Assembly: GCA_039707655.1 (NCBI GenBank)
Contig: CM077671.1
Span: forward strand, 242,831,095-242,895,094
Length of the DNA: 64,000 nucleotides
Origin: Elymus sibiricus
Lineage: Eukaryota; Streptophyta; Magnoliopsida; Poales; Poaceae
Reading direction: 5' to 3'
In this document: piece after piece, positions 1 through 11,660 of the stretch
How the letters are laid out: each line of letters starts with the position of its first letter
Position numbering within the stretch: the first letter of the stretch is position 1
Program-made: the position numbers and the translations under genes
Notes under the pieces: model-generated
Told to the model about the DNA's origin: nothing
What the model saw: the letters and a program-made list of their open reading frames with translations, nothing else
The model's database searches: none

Positions 1-2046
1 GTTTAAATTGAGGGAGAAGAAATATTTTGAGTGGCATGCCTTTCCTGTCAACGAAAACGACAAAGTAGTTCGCAATACTTTCCATGCTAGATATATCATA
101 TGCGGTTCCCAAACATAAAGTAAAGTTTATTCTTTTTTCCACCATTCTTTCACAATCCATGGCTGGCCGTATCCACGGTTACCTTCCATACCAACACTTT
201 CCAAGGAATTTATTATTTGACAACATCACGTAATTTTTTTTAATTTCAGGACTGGGCATCCCTATTACCGCCGTACTCTCGTGCAATGACAAGTGAATAA
301 ACACTCATCTTTAGAATAACACATCTAGCATGGAAAAATATTGGACACCCCCTACCGTTTCATGAGCGGCACGAGCACACAAAAAGGAAATTTATTTTGA
401 AAAGTAGAGATGGCACATACAAATTTTCTTAGAACGGCATGGAAATACCGCATATAGGTAGGTATGGTGGACTCATAAGGCAAAACTGGGTTTAAGGATT
501 TTGGATGCACAAGTAGTATTTCTACTTAGTACAAGTGGATGCTAGCAAATAGATTGAGAAGCAACCAACCAAGAAATGAAAATTCACATAAGCGAACATT
601 GAGCATAACTAACACTGAATAATGCACCATAAGTAGGATGTAATTTCATTGCATAACTATTGACTTTCGTGCTTGCATAGGGAATCACAAACCTTAACAA
701 CAATATTCTTACTAAAGCATAATTACTCACTAACATGACTCACATATCACTATCATCATGTCTCTAAACTATTACAAGGAATCAAGTTTAATTTGTCAAA
801 TGATCTTCATGAAAGTTTTTATTATATCCTCCTTGAATGTCTATCACTTTGGGACTAGTTTCATATATTGCCATTGCTTTTGACAAGCTCAAACAAATTT
901 AAGTGAAGAACATGAGCATAGAGATTTCATCTCTCAAAATAGTATAAGTGAAGCATGAGAGGATTTCTTGAAAATTTACTAACTCTCAAATTAATCTAAG
1001 TGAAGCATGAGAGTATTTTCTACAAAAATTTCCAAGCACACCGTGCTCAAAAAGATATAAGTGAAGCACTAGAGCAATTCCAAAGCTCAAAATGTTTAAG
1101 TGAAGCATATAGAGCAATTCTAACAAATCTTAGCATAATTTTGGTTCTCTCAAATAGGTGTGTCCAGAAAGGATACTAGTGACAAACTAAAAAGAAAAGC
1201 AAGCAAAGACTCAAATGATACAAGACGCTCCAAGCAAAACTCATGATATGTGACGAATAAAAATATAGCTCCAAGTAAAATACCGATGGTCGTTAGAAGG
1301 AAGAGGGGATGCCACTCGGGGCATCCCCAAGCTTAGTTGCTTGTTTCTCTTTGCATATATCTTGGGGGTGCTGTATCATCCCCAAGCTTAGGCTCTTTTC
1401 ACTCCTTATTCCTTCATCCATCGTGATCTCACCCAAAACTTGAAAACTTCAATCACATAAAACTCAACAAAACCTTCGTGAGATCCGTTAGTATAATAAA
1501 GCAAATCACTACTTTAGGTACTGTTGCAAACCCATTCATATTTTATTATTGCATTATAACTACTGTATTTTAACTTTACCATGGCTCTTACCCTTCAATA
1601 TAACCCATAGATTCATCAAAACAAGCACACAATGCAACGAAAACAGAATATGTCTTAAACAGAACAGTCTGTAGTAATCTGTACTCTAACCATACTTCTG
1701 TAACTCTAAAAATTCTGAAAAATTAGGACAACGTAAGGAATTTGTATAGAAACACTGTGTTTAAATTTAAGCACAAGATCACGTTCCAGCAAAAAATGAA
1801 AATTCATATACTGGATGCAAAATTTCTGTTTCAGATTCAGCATCGCTTCTACTCATCCTGTGAATCATCCTAAAGGCTTTACTTGGCACAAACACTAAAT
1901 AAACCATAAAAACACAATCATAACAGAGGCATAATTGTGTCAACACTCAAAAACAGAAAGGAAAAGGCAAAAATTTATTTATTCATTGGGTTGCCTCCCA
2001 ACAAGCGCTATCGTTTTACGCCCCTAGCTAGGCATAACGCACAGAT
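1..2046 (-). mobile_element. Unit 1 of Athila-like gypsy array: non-coding 3' internal part, cut by window edge
   Basis: No coding capacity is visible. The stretch repeats, in degenerate form, the 3' internal regions of the other two units: short blocks containing AAGTGAAGCA and AGAGCA at about 880-1130, then a copy of the GTGTGTCCAGAAA block near 1160, a GGGGCATCCCCAAGCTTAG block near 1318, and the box TTGGGTTGCCTCCCAACAAG near 1987. The same order occurs at 5600-6690 and 10550-11605. Reading on the minus strand, this lies downstream of the gag stop codon, so it should lead to a further LTR to the left of the window. Confidence 0.75.
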
Positions 2047-2610
2047 TCAAGTATTGTCATCTTTGGTTTTGGCAACTTTTGTGATGATTTTCTCAAATCC
2101 ATGGGGCTCTTTACGCTTCCCCAAATTTTCGATAGAGGAAACCATCTTGAGATCCAAAATATCCAAACGCTTGTTGCAAAGGGTAATCAAAGTATTCAAG
2201 CGATTTAGGTTCCCACTAATATGTTTGAGGGGTTCGTGATATTTTTGTAACTCGACCAAGTGCTTATGTAAGTCACCCAATTTGTCGAGAATTTGAACTC
2301 CCTCTTGTGAAAAAGCAAGCCCCTTTTTTGGTGGAGGAACCCCCAAAATTCCTTCAAAAACTTCATAAGCGGCGTTTGCATCAAGTTCAATAAAATTCCC
2401 CTTTGAGGCAAAATCTAAAGGCTCTCTATGATGCAAAGCCAATCCAATGTAAAAATTTCTAAGCAAAACTTTTGCGTCTCCTTTTAGATTGGAAATATGA
2501 TAGGATTCCATTAGCCTATACCAGGCATCTTTCAAATTTTCCCCTTGTTTTTGTTTGAAGTATAGAACTTCAAAGTCTGGTGACAAAGGGGGAGTAGTAA
2601 CGCTAGTCAT
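2047..2610 (-). pseudogene. Truncated gag-like ORF of unit 1 (Athila-like gypsy)
   Basis: An open frame of about 187 codons starts at the ATG at 2608-2610 and ends at TGA at 2047-2049. It contains the gag-like stretch FKQKQGENLKDAWYRL and LLRNFYIGL, matching in layout the middle of the Athila-type gag seen in unit 2 (8783-7959), but the N-terminal third found there is absent. The C-terminal part is a heptad-like leucine and isoleucine-rich region, probably coiled coil. It ends in KDDNT, the same pentapeptide that ends units 2 and 3. The frame is open upstream into the primer site, so the start is a choice. No protease, RT or integrase is present. It is a non-autonomous element protein or a remnant, not a host gene. 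Confidence 0.6.
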
Positions 2611-2817
2611 AACAACAAGCAAGAAATCCGGCGAGAAAAAGGCAAACGAAAGAGAGGGCGAATGAAACGGCAAATTGGTGAATTGGGGGAGAGGAAAATG
2701 GGAGGCAAATGGCAAATAATGTAATTGCAAGGAGATGAGATTTGTGATTAGGAAACTGGTAGATGATGATGGAGTCCCCTCGGCGCCTACGATAGGCACG
2801 TAGAAGAGACCGCTTCC

Positions 2818-2835
2818 TCCCCGGCAATGGCGCCA
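2818..2835 (-). other. Primer binding site (tRNA-Asp type) of unit 1
   Basis: The plus strand reads TCCCCGGCAATGGCGCCA, the 3' end of plant tRNA-Asp with one change. On the minus strand this is the site where reverse transcription would start, directly next to the LTR at 2836. tRNA-Asp priming is typical of the Athila lineage. Confidence 0.8.
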
Positions 2836-3841
2836 GAAATTCCTTTGACATGGCTTGAGACTGCATCGGTATTTCCCCAAAGAGGAAGGGATGATGCAGC
2901 ACAGCGACGGTAAGTATTTCCCTCAGTTATGAAACCAAGGTTATCGAACCAGTAGGAGGATCACCACCACCCAATAAGCAGCACCTGCACACAAACAACA
3001 AATACTTGCAACCCGACACGAAAGAGAGGTTGTCAATCTCTCTACGGTAAAAAGATAGATTAGGTAGTGATAGATAGGAGAGATAGATCTCTCAAGAACA
3101 AAAAATAAAAAGGGCAAATAAAATATGCAGCAATATGTTTTTGGGTTTTTGGTTTTGTAGATCTGAAAACAAAGATGCAAAAAGGTAGATCTGAAAGCAA
3201 TATGTTGGAAAAGTAGACTCGGGGGCCGTAGGGTTCACTAGTGGCTTCTCTCATGAGTATTGCGCACGGTGGGTGAACAAATTACTATTGGGCAATTGAT
3301 AGAAAATCGAATAGTCATGACGATATCCAAGGTGATGATCATTATATAGGCATCACGTCCAAGATAAGTAGACCGACTCCTGCCTGCATCTACCACTATT
3401 ACTCCACACATCGACCGCTATCCAGCATGCATCTAGTGTATTAAGTTCATGGAAAACGGAGTAATACAATAAGAACGATCACATGATGTAGACAAGATCT
3501 ATTCATGTAGGAATAGACCCCATCTTGTATCCTTAATAGCAACGAAAGATGCGTGTCTTGCTGCCCCTTCTGTCACTGGGAAAGAACACCGCAAGATCGA
3601 ACCCATCACAAAGCACCTCTTCCCATGGCAAGAAAAAATAATCTAGTTAGCCTAACTAAACCAAAGATTTGAAGAAGAAATACGAGGCTATAAGTAATCA
3701 TGCATATAAGAGATCAAAGAAGACTCAAATAATATTCATGGATAGAAACTGATCATGAACTCAAAATTCATCGGATCCCAACAAACATACCGCAAAAGTT
3801 TACATCAAATAGATCTCCAAGAGACCATTGCATTGAGAATC

Positions 3842-3885
<44 letters not shown>

Positions 3886-4448
3886 GCCATCTAGCTACTG
3901 CCTACGGACACGTAGGTCTATGGTGGACTACTCACGCATCATCGGAGAGGCACCTATGAAGAAGATGAACCCCTCCATGATGGTGTTTAGATTGGATCTC
4001 GAGGTTTTGGAACTTGCGGCGGCTGGAATTGTGTTTCATCGATTCCCCTAGGGTTTTTGGAATATTTGGGAATTTATAGGCATCAGAGGCTGTGGAGAGA
4101 GGCCCCGAGGAGGGCACAACCCATCAGGGCGCGCCGGGGCCCCCTGGCGCGCCCTGGTGGGTTGTGGTCTCCTCGGCCCACTTCTCCGGCACTTCTTTGG
4201 CCCACCGGGTGTCTTCTGGTCTAGAAAAAATCACCAAAAAGTTTCATCGCGATTGGACTCCGTTTGGTATTGATTTTCTGTGAAGTAAAAAACAAGCAAA
4301 AAATAGCAACTGGCAATTTGGCACTATGTCAATAGGTTAGTCCCAAAAAATGATATAAAGTTGTTATAAAATGATTGTAAAACATCTAAGAATGATAATA
4401 TAACAGCATGGAACAAGCAAAAATTATAGATACGTTGGAGACGTATCA
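2836..4448 (-). repeat. LTR 1 of the Athila-like array
   Basis: On the minus strand the LTR begins TGATACGTCTCC at 4448 and runs about 1.6 kb to the primer site. It aligns by eye with 8980-10547: shared blocks include the GAGGATGCAGCA-type block near 2885/9033, AAGGTTATCGAACCA near 2938/9079, a TAGACCGACTCCTGCC block near 3368/9461 and a block next to the GAGA run. It contains an AG microsatellite (3845-3882) that is much shorter in the other LTRs. The exact inner edge is uncertain by a few bases because no clear CA terminus is seen at the primer site. Confidence 0.8.
3845..3882 (+). repeat. (AG)19 microsatellite
   Basis: Uninterrupted AG dinucleotides over 38 nt within LTR 1. LTR 2 and LTR 3 keep only short AGAGAG runs at the matching place, so the expansion is specific to this copy. 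Confidence 0.95.
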
Positions 4449-6730
4449 CCCATCATCGGAATATACAGGCCAAGTTCAATAATGAAAAATGCCCACTAGC
4501 ATATGAAAATGACAACTCAGGAGACTCTCTACATTAAGAACATGGTGCCACTTTGAGGCACAAGTGTGGTAAAGGATAGTGGCAAAAGTCCCTTCTCTCT
4601 TTTTCTCTCATTTATTCTTTTCTTTCTTCTTTCCTTTTTTCTCTTTTTTTCTTTTTGTTTTTCTTTTTTCTTTTTCTTTTCTTTTTCTTTTTCTCTTTTT
4701 TTCTTGGTGGGCTCATTTGGCCTCCCCCGGTTTTTCATTTTTCGTCCGGAGCTCATCCCGACTTGTGGGGGAATCATTACTCCATTATCCTTTCCTCACT
4801 AGGACAATGCTCTAATAATGATGATCATCACACTTTTACTTACTTACAACTCAATATAACAACTCAATGACGAAAAAGAAATGACTCTATATGAATGCCT
4901 CTCGTAGTGTAGCGGGATGTGCATGATCTAGCGTAACATGTAAACAATGACAAACGGTGGATGTGCCACAAATACTATGTCAGCTACATGATCATGCAAA
5001 GCACTATAATGATGAACACACAAGTCATCTGATGTAACGGTGGAAGTTTTATGGCAATATATCTCGGAATGGCTATGGAAATGCCATAATAGGTAGGTAT
5101 GGTGGATGTTTTGAGGAAGATATAAGGAGGCTTATGTGTGATAGAGCGTATCATATCACGGGATTTGGATGCACCGACGAAAGCTGCACCGATCCTCGAG
5201 TTGAGAATGGGCAATGCACGGTACCGAAGAGGCTAGCAATATGTGGAAAGGTGAGTGTGCGTACATCCATGGATTCACATTAGTCATGAAGAACTCATAT
5301 ACTTATTGCAAAGCCTTATTAGCTCTCTCGAAGCAAAGTACTACCGCATGCCCCTAGGGAGGAGGTTGGGACGAGTTAACCATGGCGCACCTCCAACCCG
5401 AACAGCACTAGGATTTCGGTGAGGAATAAGAATGCTCACACATCATCATCATGCCATAACCAACATTTATATGAGCAACAAGTAACACGCTTTAACTAGC
5501 AATATTTCTACTAACCAACAATCATGTACTCATGCCCTTTCATATTACTACATCAATATCATTAACCCACAATCTCTCTTATATGGTGAGTTACATGAAG
5601 GTTTTGGTTATACACTCATTGAATACCTATCCTTTTTGGACTAGTCTTATAACCCATGCAAATTACCGTTACTATTTATTGGACTCTCAAACAAATTTAA
5701 GTGAAGCACAAGAGTTGAATTATTTCTATAAAATCTGCACGCCACCGTGCTCTAAAAGATATAAGTGAAGCACTAGAGCAACTGCTTAGTTCAAAAGATA
5801 TAAGTGAAGCACATAGAGTATTCTAACAAATCATGATGAACATGTGTCTCTCTCAAATAGGTGTGTCCAGAAAACAATGATTGTGGCAAACTAAAAACAA
5901 AGCAAACTATAATACACGATGCTCCAAGCAAAACACATATCATGTGATGAATAAAAATATAGCTCCAACTGACATACTGATGGAATGGAGACGAAGATGG
6001 GATGCCTTCTGGGGCATCCCCAAGCTTAGACGCTTGAGTCTTACTAGAATTTTACCTTGGGATTCCTTGGGCATCCCCAATCTTAGGATCTTGCCGCTCC
6101 TTATTCCTTCATCCATAGTGATCGCACCCAAAACTTGAAAACTTCCGCACACAAAACTCAACAGAAAACTCGTGAGATCCGTTAGTATGATAGGTAAATA
6201 AAAAAACTTTAGGTACTGTTATAAATTAATTCATATTTTATTATTGCGTAAGGTACTGCATTCTAACTTCTCCATGTACAATCCATAGCATCATCAAAAC
6301 AAGCAAACTATGCAAGCAAAAAAAAAAGAATCTATCTAAAATAGAACAGTCTGTAATGATCTACACAAACACCATACTTCCGTAACTCCAAAAAAATTTA
6401 AAAATTAGGACAACCTCGGGAATTTGGATACCAATACTGTGTAAAATATTCATATCAAAAAGGTGTTCCAGTAAAATCAGAGAAATTCTGCACTGGAACC
6501 AAAAGTTTTTGTTTTTGCACCATATCAATTCTACTATCTTCCAAATCAATCTCAAAGGCTTTACTTGGCACAAACACTAATTAAAACATAAAAACACAAT
6601 AATTAAAGTAGCAATAATCATGTAAATACACCAAGACAGAAAGTAAAAAACAAAAATTTAAAGATAACTATTGGGTTGCCTCCCAACAAGCGCCATCGTT
6701 TATGCCCCTAGCTAGGCATAATGCATAGTA
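4449..6730 (-). mobile_element. Unit 2: non-coding 3' internal region
   Basis: Between the KDDNT stop of unit 2 (6731-6733) and LTR 1. Near 4580-4705 there is a long pyrimidine-rich tract on the plus strand (polypurine on the minus strand, about 125 nt), which translates to a K/E/R-only peptide and is not a gene. The 5600-6690 part matches units 1 and 3 block for block. The part 4449-about 5600 is absent from unit 3, where LTR 2 joins directly at 10548. Confidence 0.75.
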
Positions 6731-7110
6731 TCAAGTGTTGTCATCCTTGACACTCAGTCCATAGGTGGCCCTAATAGATTCATAAGGTAGTTTCATTATC
6801 TTTCTAGGGAAGTGTTTCATCCCTTTCTATAGTAGGAATTGGAATTTTATATTTCCCTCCTTCATATGAATAATAGCACCTATAGTTCGTAGGAAAGGCC
6901 TACCAAATATTATTGGAATCCATGGGCACATAATTTCTATTAGAAAGAATGAGCACATCATTTATTCTACCCAATGGTTTCTTAATAGTGGAATCCGCTA
7001 AGTGCAAGTTAAGGGAACATTCATTTATCTTGGTGAGACCTAGCACATCACATAAAGATTCGGTATAGTGGAAACGCTAGCACCAAGATCACACAAAGCA
7101 TTGCATTAAT
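6731..7110 (-). pseudogene. Aspartic protease remnant of unit 2, ending in KDDNT-stop
   Basis: On the minus strand the codons at 7090-7076 spell DLGAS preceded by LC, the catalytic motif of Athila-type retroviral-like aspartic protease (C-D-L-G-A-S). Downstream residues resemble the protease body and the frame is broken at least once. The coding region ends at the TGA at 6733-6731 right after KDDNT. In a full Athila-lineage element RT, RNase H and integrase would follow; here non-coding sequence follows at once. Confidence 0.6.
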
Positions 7111-8783
7111 ATTGTTTAAGCTTTATATTAATAGTAGGTTCCCACTCATTATGAAATTTTCTAGGAATAGATACTTCCAACTCAAGTTTTTCTTCATGAG
7201 CCTTTAGCATAGCTTCTACGATATGTTTAGTAAAAGCCTTATTTTGTTTATAGGCATTAGGTGAGCTAATTATGGATTGCAGCAAGGAAATAAATTCTTC
7301 TGAAGAGAAACTTTCATAATTAAAGTCCTTGTGATCCAAAGTAGTGGGTGCATCACTATTTAAAGTTTTGACCTCTCCAAACCACTTTTTCATTTTTATC
7401 ATTAAGATCATCACCCTCCGAGCAAATGGGATGCCTTATACTTAAAGTTGACTCATCTCCGGTCCCTTTATCATCTATTTTCATATTAGTAAACAAGGAT
7501 TCAATTGTAGGGGTACCAATCATTTTAATATCTTCATCATGATTACCGTAAAAACCGGGTGGAAGAGCTTTTTCTAAGAATTCTCGCTTAGCTCGTAACC
7601 TAGCGGCCCTCTCCTTACTTTCATTAATAGACATTTGGATGGATTTAATAGACTCATTAATATCATGCTTTGGTGGCAAAATTTTAATTTTAAGAGTTTC
7701 CACATCATCAGCAATCCTATCCACGTTTCTATCCATATCATCAACTTTATGCAATTTTTCTTCTACCATAGTGTTGAAAATCTTTTGAGAACTAATAAAT
7801 TCTTTGATGGTGTTCTAAAGATCAGTAGGTATCCTATTATTATTATTGGATGAATTTCCATAGGAATTGCCATAAGAATTGCCATACTTATTAGAGGAAT
7901 TACCAAGATACGGCCTAGCATTGAAATTAACTCTATAAGCATTATTGTTGAAATTGTTTCACGAGATAAAGTTCACATCAATAGCATCATTATTTTGCTC
8001 AATAAAAGTATACAATGGCATATCATTAGGATCAACTTGAGCATTCTTTTTTGCAATTATATTCATAAGAGCATCCATTTTATTACTCAAAGTAGTAATT
8101 TCTTCGACGGAATTTACCTTCTTACGGGTTGGAGCTCGCTCAGTGTGCCATTGAGAATAATTTGTCATGATATTGTCCAGAAGTTTTGTGGCCTCTCCTA
8201 ATGTCACCTCCATAAAGGTACCACCTGCAGCAGAATCTAGAAGATTTCCACACACAAAGTTCAGTCCAGCATAGAAATTTTGTATAACCATCCATAAGTT
8301 TAAGCCAAGAGTGGGACAATTTCTAGTCATAATTTTCATTATCTCCCATGCTTGTGCAACATGTTCTTGCTCATGTTGTTTGAAATTCATAATTTGGTTT
8401 CGAAGAGATATAATTTTAGCGGGAGGAAAATACTTGACAATAAAAGCATCCTTACACTTATCCCATGTTCCAATACTATTGCAAGGCAAGGATGAAAACC
8501 AAGTTTTAGCTTCTCTTAGTGAAAAAGGAAATAATTTTAATTTAACCACATCATTATCCACATCCTTTTTCTTTTGCATAACACATAATTCAACAAGGGT
8601 ATTAAGATGCGAAGCGGGATCCTCATTAGGACTTCCCAAAAATTGTTCTTTCATAACAAGATTTAGCAAAGCGCCATTAATATCATAAAACTCCACACTA
8701 CTGGCGGGCGGTATAGGAGTACTAATAAAATCATAATTATTAGTATTTGATAAATCACACAACTTAGTAGTATCTTGAGACAT
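7106..8783 (-). pseudogene. Athila-type gag of unit 2, interrupted
   Basis: The first segment (8783-7959, 274 codons) begins MSQDTTKLCD and carries the Athila gag signature: a YFPPAKIISLRNQIMNFKQ stretch, then AQAWE and NFYAGL. A stop (TGA) in the FIS-stop-NN context ends it near 7958. The frame continues through an Asn/Gly/Tyr-rich linker (7950-7800), with another stop near 7815, then a coiled-coil-like segment (7769-7356) and a last segment (7414-7106). This is the longest gag of the three units. It would make the capsid-like structural protein of the retrotransposon. Stops and a frame change make it non-functional. The start ATG at 8781-8783 lies about 180 nt inside the primer site. Confidence 0.8.
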
Positions 8784-8961
8784 GGTGATGAAACAAGTAA
8801 ACTAGCAAGCAAACGAGTAAACTAGATAACTAGGCAAACAAGCAAATAGAAATATTTTTGTATTTTTGATTTTTTTTATATAAAGTAAAATATAACCAAA
8901 AAAAAGTATAACAAGTGAATGCTAAATTGTGTGAAGTTACTTGATAAGAATTTGGTGATAC

Positions 8962-8979
8962 TCCCCGGCAACGGCGCCA
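8962..8979 (-). other. Primer binding site (perfect tRNA-Asp) of unit 2
   Basis: The plus strand reads TCCCCGGCAACGGCGCCA, identical to the 3' end of plant tRNA-Asp as I know it, including CCA. It marks the end of LTR 2 and the start of the unit 2 internal domain on the minus strand. Confidence 0.88.
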
Positions 8980-10547
8980 AAAATTCTTCCTGCTACTTGT
9001 ACACTGCATTGGGATTTTCCCCGGAGAGGAGAGGAGATGCAGCACAATAGAGATAAGTATTTCCGTGAGTAAGAACCAAGGTTATCGAACCAATAGGAGG
9101 ACCACATAAATTCCCATCTTCGGCACCTAAACACAAAAGAGCACGCACTTGCACCCAACGCGGGCAAGAGGGTTGTCAAGCCCCTTGAACTCGTTACTTG
9201 CAAGCGATAAGTAGGGATAGATAGATAATATAAATAAAAAATAAAAAAACAGTAAATAAATGGCAGAAATATTTTTGGTGTTTTGTAATATATATTCTGT
9301 GGAGACCCGGGGGCCATAGTTTTCGCTAGAGGCTTCTCTCTCGAAGAAAGCATACGGTGGGTAAACAAATTACTGTTGGGCAATTGATAGAAAAGTGCAT
9401 AGTTATGCAATATTTATTCACGTCAATGATCATGTATATAGGCATCACGACCATAAATAAGTAGACCGACTCCTGCCTGCATCTACTACTATTACTCCAC
9501 CCATCGACCACTATCCAGCATGCATCTAGAGTATTAAGTAAAAACAGAGTAATGGTTGGAGCAAGATGACTTGATGTAGACAAAGTAAATCCAATCAATA
9601 TGAATAAACTCCATCGTTTTCCCCTTAATGACAGTAATACAATATGTGTCTTGACCCCTTTTGTACGAGGATAGAGCACCGCAAGATTAAACCCATCACA
9701 ACGCACCACTCCCGCTAAAGATAAATCAATCTAGTTGGCCAAACCAAACCGATAGATCGGAGAGCAATACGAAGCTATAACAATCATGCATATAAAAATT
9801 CAGTAAAGACTCAATATATTTTCATGAATAATTTTAACATAAACCCACAATTCATCGGTTCCCAACAAACACACCACAAAGGAAGATTACATTGGATAGA
9901 TCACCGTGGGAATCGCAGTGAACTTTGTATTGAAGATCATAGAGAGAGAGTCGTCTATGTACTAGCTATGGACCCGTAGGTATGTGGTAAATTACTCATA
10001 GATAATCATGGAGGCATCAAGGTTGATGTAGAGGCCCTTCGTGATCGATACCCCCTCCGGCAGGGCACCGAAACAGGGCTCCAGATGGCCTCCCATCGGA
10101 ATAGAGACTTGCAGCGGCAGAAAAAGTATTTTGGCTGGCTCTCGGGTGTTTTCTCGATTTTAGAGAATATATAGAGGCAAAATTAGGTCAGGAGGCCATA
10201 GGAGGTGGTCCCAAGCCATTAGCCCCCCCCCCCCCCCCCCCGCCGGGCGCGCCCTGTTGGCTTGGCACCACCCTGTGGGGCTTTCGATCTCCCTCCGAAG
10301 CTTCTAGGTCTTATTTTTGTCCAGAAAAAATCATCAAAAAGTTTTGGGGCATTTGGACTTTGTTTGGTACAGTATTTCCGAAAGGCCAAAAACAAGCAGA
10401 AAACAACAACTGGCACTGGGCACTAGGTTAATAGGTTAGTTCACAAAAATGATATAAAACAACATATAAATTCATATAAAGTATCCAAGAATGATAATAT
10501 AGTAGCATGGAACAATAAAAGAGTATAGATACATTGGAGACGTATCA
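8980..10547 (-). repeat. LTR 2 of the Athila-like array
   Basis: The minus strand begins TGATACGTCTCC at 10547 and ends at the tRNA-Asp primer site. About 1.57 kb long, colinear with LTR 1. It works structurally as the 3' LTR of unit 3 and the 5' LTR of unit 2, with no target-site duplication or flanking DNA between them. It contains a run of 19 C (10223-10241). Confidence 0.82.
10223..10241 (+). repeat. Homopolymer C19
   Basis: Nineteen consecutive cytosines on the plus strand, flanked by AG and GCCGGG, inside LTR 2. On the minus strand (the element's sense strand) it is a G19 run with G-quadruplex potential. Confidence 0.95.
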
Positions 10548-11660
10548 TCCCCCTTGAATGCCTATCCTTCTTGGACTAGTCTTATAACACGTGCAAGTTA
10601 CCATTCCTATTTCTTAGATTCTCAAAAATATTTAAGTGAAGCATGAGAGTGCAACTATTTCTATCAAATATAACCACCGTCGTGCTCTAAAATATATAAG
10701 TGAAGCACTAGAGCAACTGCCTAGCTCAAAAGATATAAGTGAAGTACATAGAGCATTCTAACAAATTATGATGAAAATGTGTCTCTATCAAAAGGTGTGT
10801 CCAGCAAACAATGATTGTGGCAAACTAAAAGAAAAACAAACTATAATACACGATGCTCCAAGCAAAACTCGTATCATGTGATGAATGAAAATATAGCTCC
10901 AAAAGAGGGGATGCCATACGGGGCATCCCCAAGCTTCGACGCTTGGGTCTTCCTTGAATATTACCTTGGGGTGCCTTGGGCATCCCCAAGATTAGTGTCT
11001 TGTTGCTCCTTATTCCATCATCCATCGTTGTCTCACCCAGAATTTGAAAACTTCACCACGCAAAACTCAACAAAAACCTCGTGAGATCCGTTAGTATAAT
11101 AGACATATAAAAAACTTTAGGTGCTATTGTAAATTGATACATATTTAAGTATTGAATAATAGGTAATGTATTCTAACTTCTGCAAGACTTATATCCCCCG
11201 ATAATCCATAGCATCATCAAAACAAGCAAACTACGCAAGCAAAAACAGAATCTGTCTAAAATAGAACAATTTGTAATGATCTGTACTAAAACCATACTTC
11301 TGTAGCTCAAAAAAATCGAAAATTTTTGGAAAACCTAGAAAATTTTATAGAAATACTGTGTAAAAATTTCAGATCAAAAAGAAACTCCAGTAAAATCAGA
11401 GAAATTTTGTACTAGGCACAAAAGTTTCTGTTTTTACACAGAATTGATTTAACTATCATCCAAGTCATCCCAAAGGCTTTACTTGGCACAAATACTAATT
11501 AAAACATAAAAACACAATCATTACAGTAGCAAGAATTGTGTGAAATCAAATTAACAGGAAGTATAAGCAAAAAATTTAAGATAACTATTGGGTTGCCTCC
11601 CAACAAGCGCTATTGTTTTATGCCCATAGCTAGGCATAATGCATTGTTTCAAGTATTGTC
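10548..11660 (-). mobile_element. Unit 3: non-coding 3' internal region, left of the Angela insertion
   Basis: Colinear with 5600-6733 of unit 2 (AAGTGAAGCA blocks, GTGTGTCCAG block, GGGGCATCCCCAAGCTT block, the TTGGGTTGCCTCCCAAC box near 11589). It lacks the roughly 1.1 kb that lies next to the LTR in unit 2. The KDDNT stop codon is at 11649-11651, and the Angela element interrupts the coding sequence 9 nt further on at 11660. Confidence 0.78.
11656..11660. repeat. Target-site duplication TTGTC, left copy
   Basis: TTGTC at 11656-11660 directly precedes the 5' LTR and recurs at 20509-20513 directly after the 3' LTR. Five-bp duplication is standard for LTR retrotransposon integration. The joined host sequence matches the homologous place in units 1 and 2. 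Confidence 0.93.

Noticed and set aside
4529..4777. Lys/Glu/Arg-only ORF on the minus strand
   Set aside because: It translates a polypurine tract within the gypsy internal region; no complexity and no domain.
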